Of a stretch of 64,000 bases of DNA, positions 61,676 to 64,000 are shown in pieces. The DNA lies in contig DBXM01000051.1 of the NCBI GenBank assembly GCA_002309655.1, positions 1-64,000 on the forward strand. The letters are read 5' to 3'. Position 1 is the first letter of the stretch. Each line of letters begins with the position of its first letter. This DNA comes from Mageeibacillus sp. UBA1212 (lineage in GTDB: Bacteria; Bacillota; Clostridia; UBA1212). The position numbers and the translations under genes were made by a program. A model generated the notes under the pieces. The model searched no databases and had not been told where the DNA came from. It saw only the letters and a list, made by a program, of their open reading frames with translations.

Positions 61676-62527
61676 ATGAAAACATCAATCAGATTTTTTG
61701 AAGATACCGCGGTAAGAGCCGTCTGGGACGAAGAGAGTTCCAAATGGTGGTTTTGCGCCGCGGACATCGCGGAAGCGCTGACCAAAAGCAGGAATCCGCG
61801 CGTATATTGGGCAACCGTGAAACGAAGAAATCCTCAGTTGATTGCAATTTGCAAACAACTGAAACTCAGAGCTTCCGACGGCAAAAAATACCTCACGGAC
61901 GTTGTCGACGAAAGCGGTTTGAATACCGTTATCGCCCTGATTCCGAGCAAAAAGAGCGAAGTATTCTCAAAGTGGATGAAGAACCTTGAAACTTCTCTGG
62001 ACGAGAAAAGCAGGCTGAAAGCGTACGAACTGTTCGACAGCGGCTTCATTGACTACATCGAGGTTGGAACGGTCAAAGGGCTTCAGCAGATTCACGCGTA
62101 TATTTTCGGCGGCCTTTACGATTTTGCCGGACAGATCCGGAAGCTGAACATAGCCAAGGGCGGCTTTGCGTTTGCGCCCGCAATGTATCTTGCCGAAAAC
62201 CTTAAAACAATCGAGCGCATGCCCGGGAACACCTTCGAGGAAATCGTTGCAAAATACGTCGAAATGAACGTCGCCCACCCTTTCATGGAAGGCAACGGCA
62301 GAAGCACAAGGATATGGCTTGATCTTATACTTAAGAAGAATCTCAATCTGTGCGTCGACTGGAGCAAAGTCAACAAAAAAGACTACCTGGCCGCAATGCA
62401 GCGAAGCGTTGTCAACACGGACGCCATCACGGACCTTTTTCGCAACGCCCTTACCGGCGACATCGACAACCGCGAAATTATAATGAAAGGCATCGATTAT
62501 TCGTATTACTACGAAGCGGAAGAATAA
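61676..62527 (+). CDS. BRO-N/Fic domain fusion protein
   Basis: A 283-residue protein. The start ATG at 61676 (GGAGGA upstream) opens with [14 protein letters not shown], as in BRO-N antirepressor domains (about 5-105). A Fic domain follows with the complete motif [12 protein letters not shown] (His201 to Arg212). The C-terminal [12 protein letters not shown] resembles the inhibitory S/T-xxx-E-G/N motif of class III Fic proteins, but with Ala at the last position. Fic enzymes transfer AMP or other nucleotide groups to target proteins. The BRO-N part may confer DNA binding or regulation. Confidence 0.9.
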   Translation: MKTSIRFFEDTAVRAVWDEESSKWWFCAADIAEALTKSRNPRVYWATVKRRNPQLIAICKQLKLRASDGKKYLTDVVDESGLNTVIALIPSKKSEVFSKWMKNLETSLDEKSRLKAYELFDSGFIDYIEVGTVKGLQQIHAYIFGGLYDFAGQIRKLNIAKGGFAFAPAMYLAENLKTIERMPGNTFEEIVAKYVEMNVAHPFMEGNGRSTRIWLDLILKKNLNLCVDWSKVNKKDYLAAMQRSVVNTDAITDLFRNALTGDIDNREIIMKGIDYSYYYEAEE

Positions 62528-62576
62528 CCAAATTATATGCACGCGTATATAAAACAGTAGAAAAGCCCGTGCGGTT

Positions 62577-62586
62577 TTGCTATAAT
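62577..62586 (+). promoter_or_regulatory. Extended -10 promoter of the CotH-type gene
   Basis: TTTGC followed by TATAAT (62581-62586) gives a TGn extended -10 element; the -35 position (62558-62563) is poor. It lies 31 bases before the ATG at 62618. Confidence 0.6.
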
Positions 62587-62617
62587 AACCACGATAAAAA
62601 ATCAGGGAGAAAAAAGT

Positions 62618-64000
62618 ATGGGGAACTCTCGCAAGCAGCCGAATATTCTTAAAACCGCGATCGTGTTCCTGCTCGCAGCCGCGATTGTGCTGCTCGTTGT
62701 AATTATGATCAAATCTGGAATCGACAAGTCTCGGGTTGAACCCGATCCCACCGGCGATATTATGGCGGGAACAGATTCCGCGTACGAAACAGGAAGTGTC
62801 GACGTAACCGGGGCACCCGAGGAGACAAACCCCGCGGAGACAGATCAGGGAGACAGTGAGACCCCGACTCCGTTCACGCCGGCAAACACTCCGGCACCTG
62901 CGGAGACCGCGACACCGGCAAATGTAACCGCTTCGCCCACGCCCACTCCTGCGCCGACAAACACCCCCACGCCGACTCCCACTCCGACGCCTACTCACAC
63001 GCCGACTCCGACCCCCACGCCTACGCCCACGCCAACATCGGCCCAGCCTACAGGCAGTTCCGGAGTCACCAACGCGGAGCTTCTGGCGATGGAGCGCAAA
63101 AATCCTTCCAAGTCTTCAGGCGGTCTGATGATCTCCGAGGTGATGACATCCAACACTCAGTTCGCGCCCCAGGGCGGCGAGTACTTCGACTGGGTCGAGC
63201 TGTACAACCCCGGCCCCGACACAGTGCGTCTTTCCGACTACACCCTCACCGACAGGATGAAAAAGACCGACAAGTTCCGGCTTCCCGACAGAACGCTGGC
63301 TCCCGGCGGCTACTATCTCATCTTCTGCTCCGGCGAAGGTACCGCCAACCGGGCGTCGTTTAAGCTCTCCTCCGACGGCGAGTCCGTCTACCTCTACAAG
63401 AACGGCGAGCTTCAGGACAGCGTCGACGTTCCGCTTCTCATCCAGAACACAACCTACGCGAGATACGGTGAATCATGGGTCTATTCGGTTATTCCGACTC
63501 CCGAAAGCGCCAACGCGGCCGGCAGGAATTCCCTTCTCGCCCCGCCCGTTTCCAACGTTAAAAGCGGCTGCTACACCGACCCGGTCACGATCACGCTTTC
63601 CGGTGCGGGAACGGTCTACTACACGACCGACGGCACCGCCCCGACGACCTCCTCGAAAGTCGCGAACGGTTCCATTACCGTCACGAAACCCCAGTCCATC
63701 CGCGCCATCTGCGTCAGCGACGGCGAGCAGAGTCCGGAGGCATATTTTACCTATATTGTGGACAAAACGGCCACCACGCTCCCGATCGTGAACATCGCGG
63801 CCGACCTTGAATCCCTCTCCGCTCCGGGAGGCGTTTTCAGCGATCAGCACCAGCCCTACAAAGGCACCGAGGCGCCGATCCTCCTTACGCTCGTCGAAAA
63901 CGGCGAGGTGAAATTCTCCGTTCCCTGCGGATTCAAGCTCCACGGCAACGACAGCCGCTACGGCGCGAAGCAGAATTTCCGACTGCGATTTAAATCCTCT
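62618..64000 (+). CDS. Surface protein with lamin-tail, chitobiase-like and CotH domains (3' end cut off)
   Basis: At least 461 residues, open at the right edge. The start ATG has CAGGGAG upstream. One membrane helix (about 11-33), a Thr/Pro spacer (about 70-142), a lamin-tail domain (about 168-287: MISEVMTSNTQF, DWVELYNPGPD, LAPGGYYLIFCSG), a chitobiase C-terminal-like domain (about 303-375: YYTTDGTAPTT), and the beginning of a CotH kinase domain (LPIVNIAADLESL, FKLHGNDSRYG, NFRLRF). CotH proteins are atypical protein kinases first known from spore coats. Confidence 0.88.
   Translation, partial: MGNSRKQPNILKTAIVFLLAAAIVLLVVIMIKSGIDKSRVEPDPTGDIMAGTDSAYETGSVDVTGAPEETNPAETDQGDSETPTPFTPANTPAPAETATPANVTASPTPTPAPTNTPTPTPTPTPTHTPTPTPTPTPTPTSAQPTGSSGVTNAELLAMERKNPSKSSGGLMISEVMTSNTQFAPQGGEYFDWVELYNPGPDTVRLSDYTLTDRMKKTDKFRLPDRTLAPGGYYLIFCSGEGTANRASFKLSSDGESVYLYKNGELQDSVDVPLLIQNTTYARYGESWVYSVIPTPESANAAGRNSLLAPPVSNVKSGCYTDPVTITLSGAGTVYYTTDGTAPTTSSKVANGSITVTKPQSIRAICVSDGEQSPEAYFTYIVDKTATTLPIVNIAADLESLSAPGGVFSDQHQPYKGTEAPILLTLVENGEVKFSVPCGFKLHGNDSRYGAKQNFRLRFKSS
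62941..63035. repeat. Hexanucleotide repeat encoding a Thr-Pro spacer
   Basis: About 95 bases of ACNCCN-type units within the CotH-type gene encode Thr-Pro/Ala-Pro, like the tracts in the two deacetylase genes, here on the plus strand. Confidence 0.8.

Overview
The window looks like chromosome from an uncultured, anaerobic-type Firmicute of class Clostridia, possibly a gut Christensenellales-like lineage; this is inference from gene content, since there is no rRNA here. Supporting signs are Gram-positive style lipoproteins and PdaA-like deacetylases, FakA/FakB, the DUF512-Der neighbourhood, PhoH-YbeY, a clostridial glycerol-3-phosphate oxidation operon with DUF1667, GGAGG ribosome binding sites and sigma-A promoters with 17-bp spacers. 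Most of the window is GC-rich; 46.0-53.0 kb is visibly AT-richer and looks acquired. I saw no tRNA, rRNA, CRISPR or insertion sequence.

Layout. 0.06-17.9 kb (minus strand): one long co-directional run. From its promoter-proximal end it holds a predicted membrane protein, a degenerate polysaccharide deacetylase, a lipoprotein, FtsK, FolD, then a lipid block (acyl ligase-ACP fusion, two PlsC-type acyltransferases, a second acyl ligase, a free ACP, a membrane hydrolase), then FakB/DegV, FakA, a hydrolase with a cysteine nucleophile and a YcxB-like protein. 17.97-18.31 kb: two tandem copies of a structured element. 18.3-24.9 kb: an intact PdaA-like deacetylase, ilvE behind a terminator-like leader hairpin, plsY-der-DUF512, rpmF. 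25-32 kb: a triple-repeat lipoprotein, two fused ATPase-permease ABC proteins and an RluA-type pseudouridine synthase. 32-38 kb: a lipoprotein paralogous to the 17.2-kb gene, a large membrane-anchored protein, a third acyl ligase, ybeY and phoH. 38.4-40.6 kb (plus strand): an MFS transporter and a YwaF-like protein. 40.7-46 kb: monoacylglycerol-lipase-like hydrolase, glpK, DUF4091 protein, Gfo/Idh oxidoreductase. 46-53 kb: an AT-rich Rhs protein with a C-terminal HExxH domain, plus a small lipoprotein. 53.4-56.5 kb: glycerol-3-phosphate oxidation operon. 56.6-61 kb: an Ig-like surface protein, two small proteins, and a secreted glycosidase-like lipoprotein behind a third copy of the structured element. 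61.4-62.5 kb: an XRE regulator with a BRO-N/Fic protein. 62.6 kb to the right edge: a lamin-tail/CotH surface protein, cut off.

How it fits together. Lipid handling is the main theme: exogenous fatty acid activation (FakA/FakB, three AMP-forming ligases, ACPs), acyl transfer to glycerol phosphate (PlsY, two PlsC), and a possible acylglycerol salvage route (lipase-like hydrolase, GlpK, then the 53.4-kb oxidase operon). The second theme is cell-surface proteins carrying Thr-Pro spacers.

The strongest candidate for something undescribed is the 164-212-nt element present three times. Its copies share ungapped sequence blocks, while its stems differ in sequence yet remain paired in every copy, the signature of a conserved structure.
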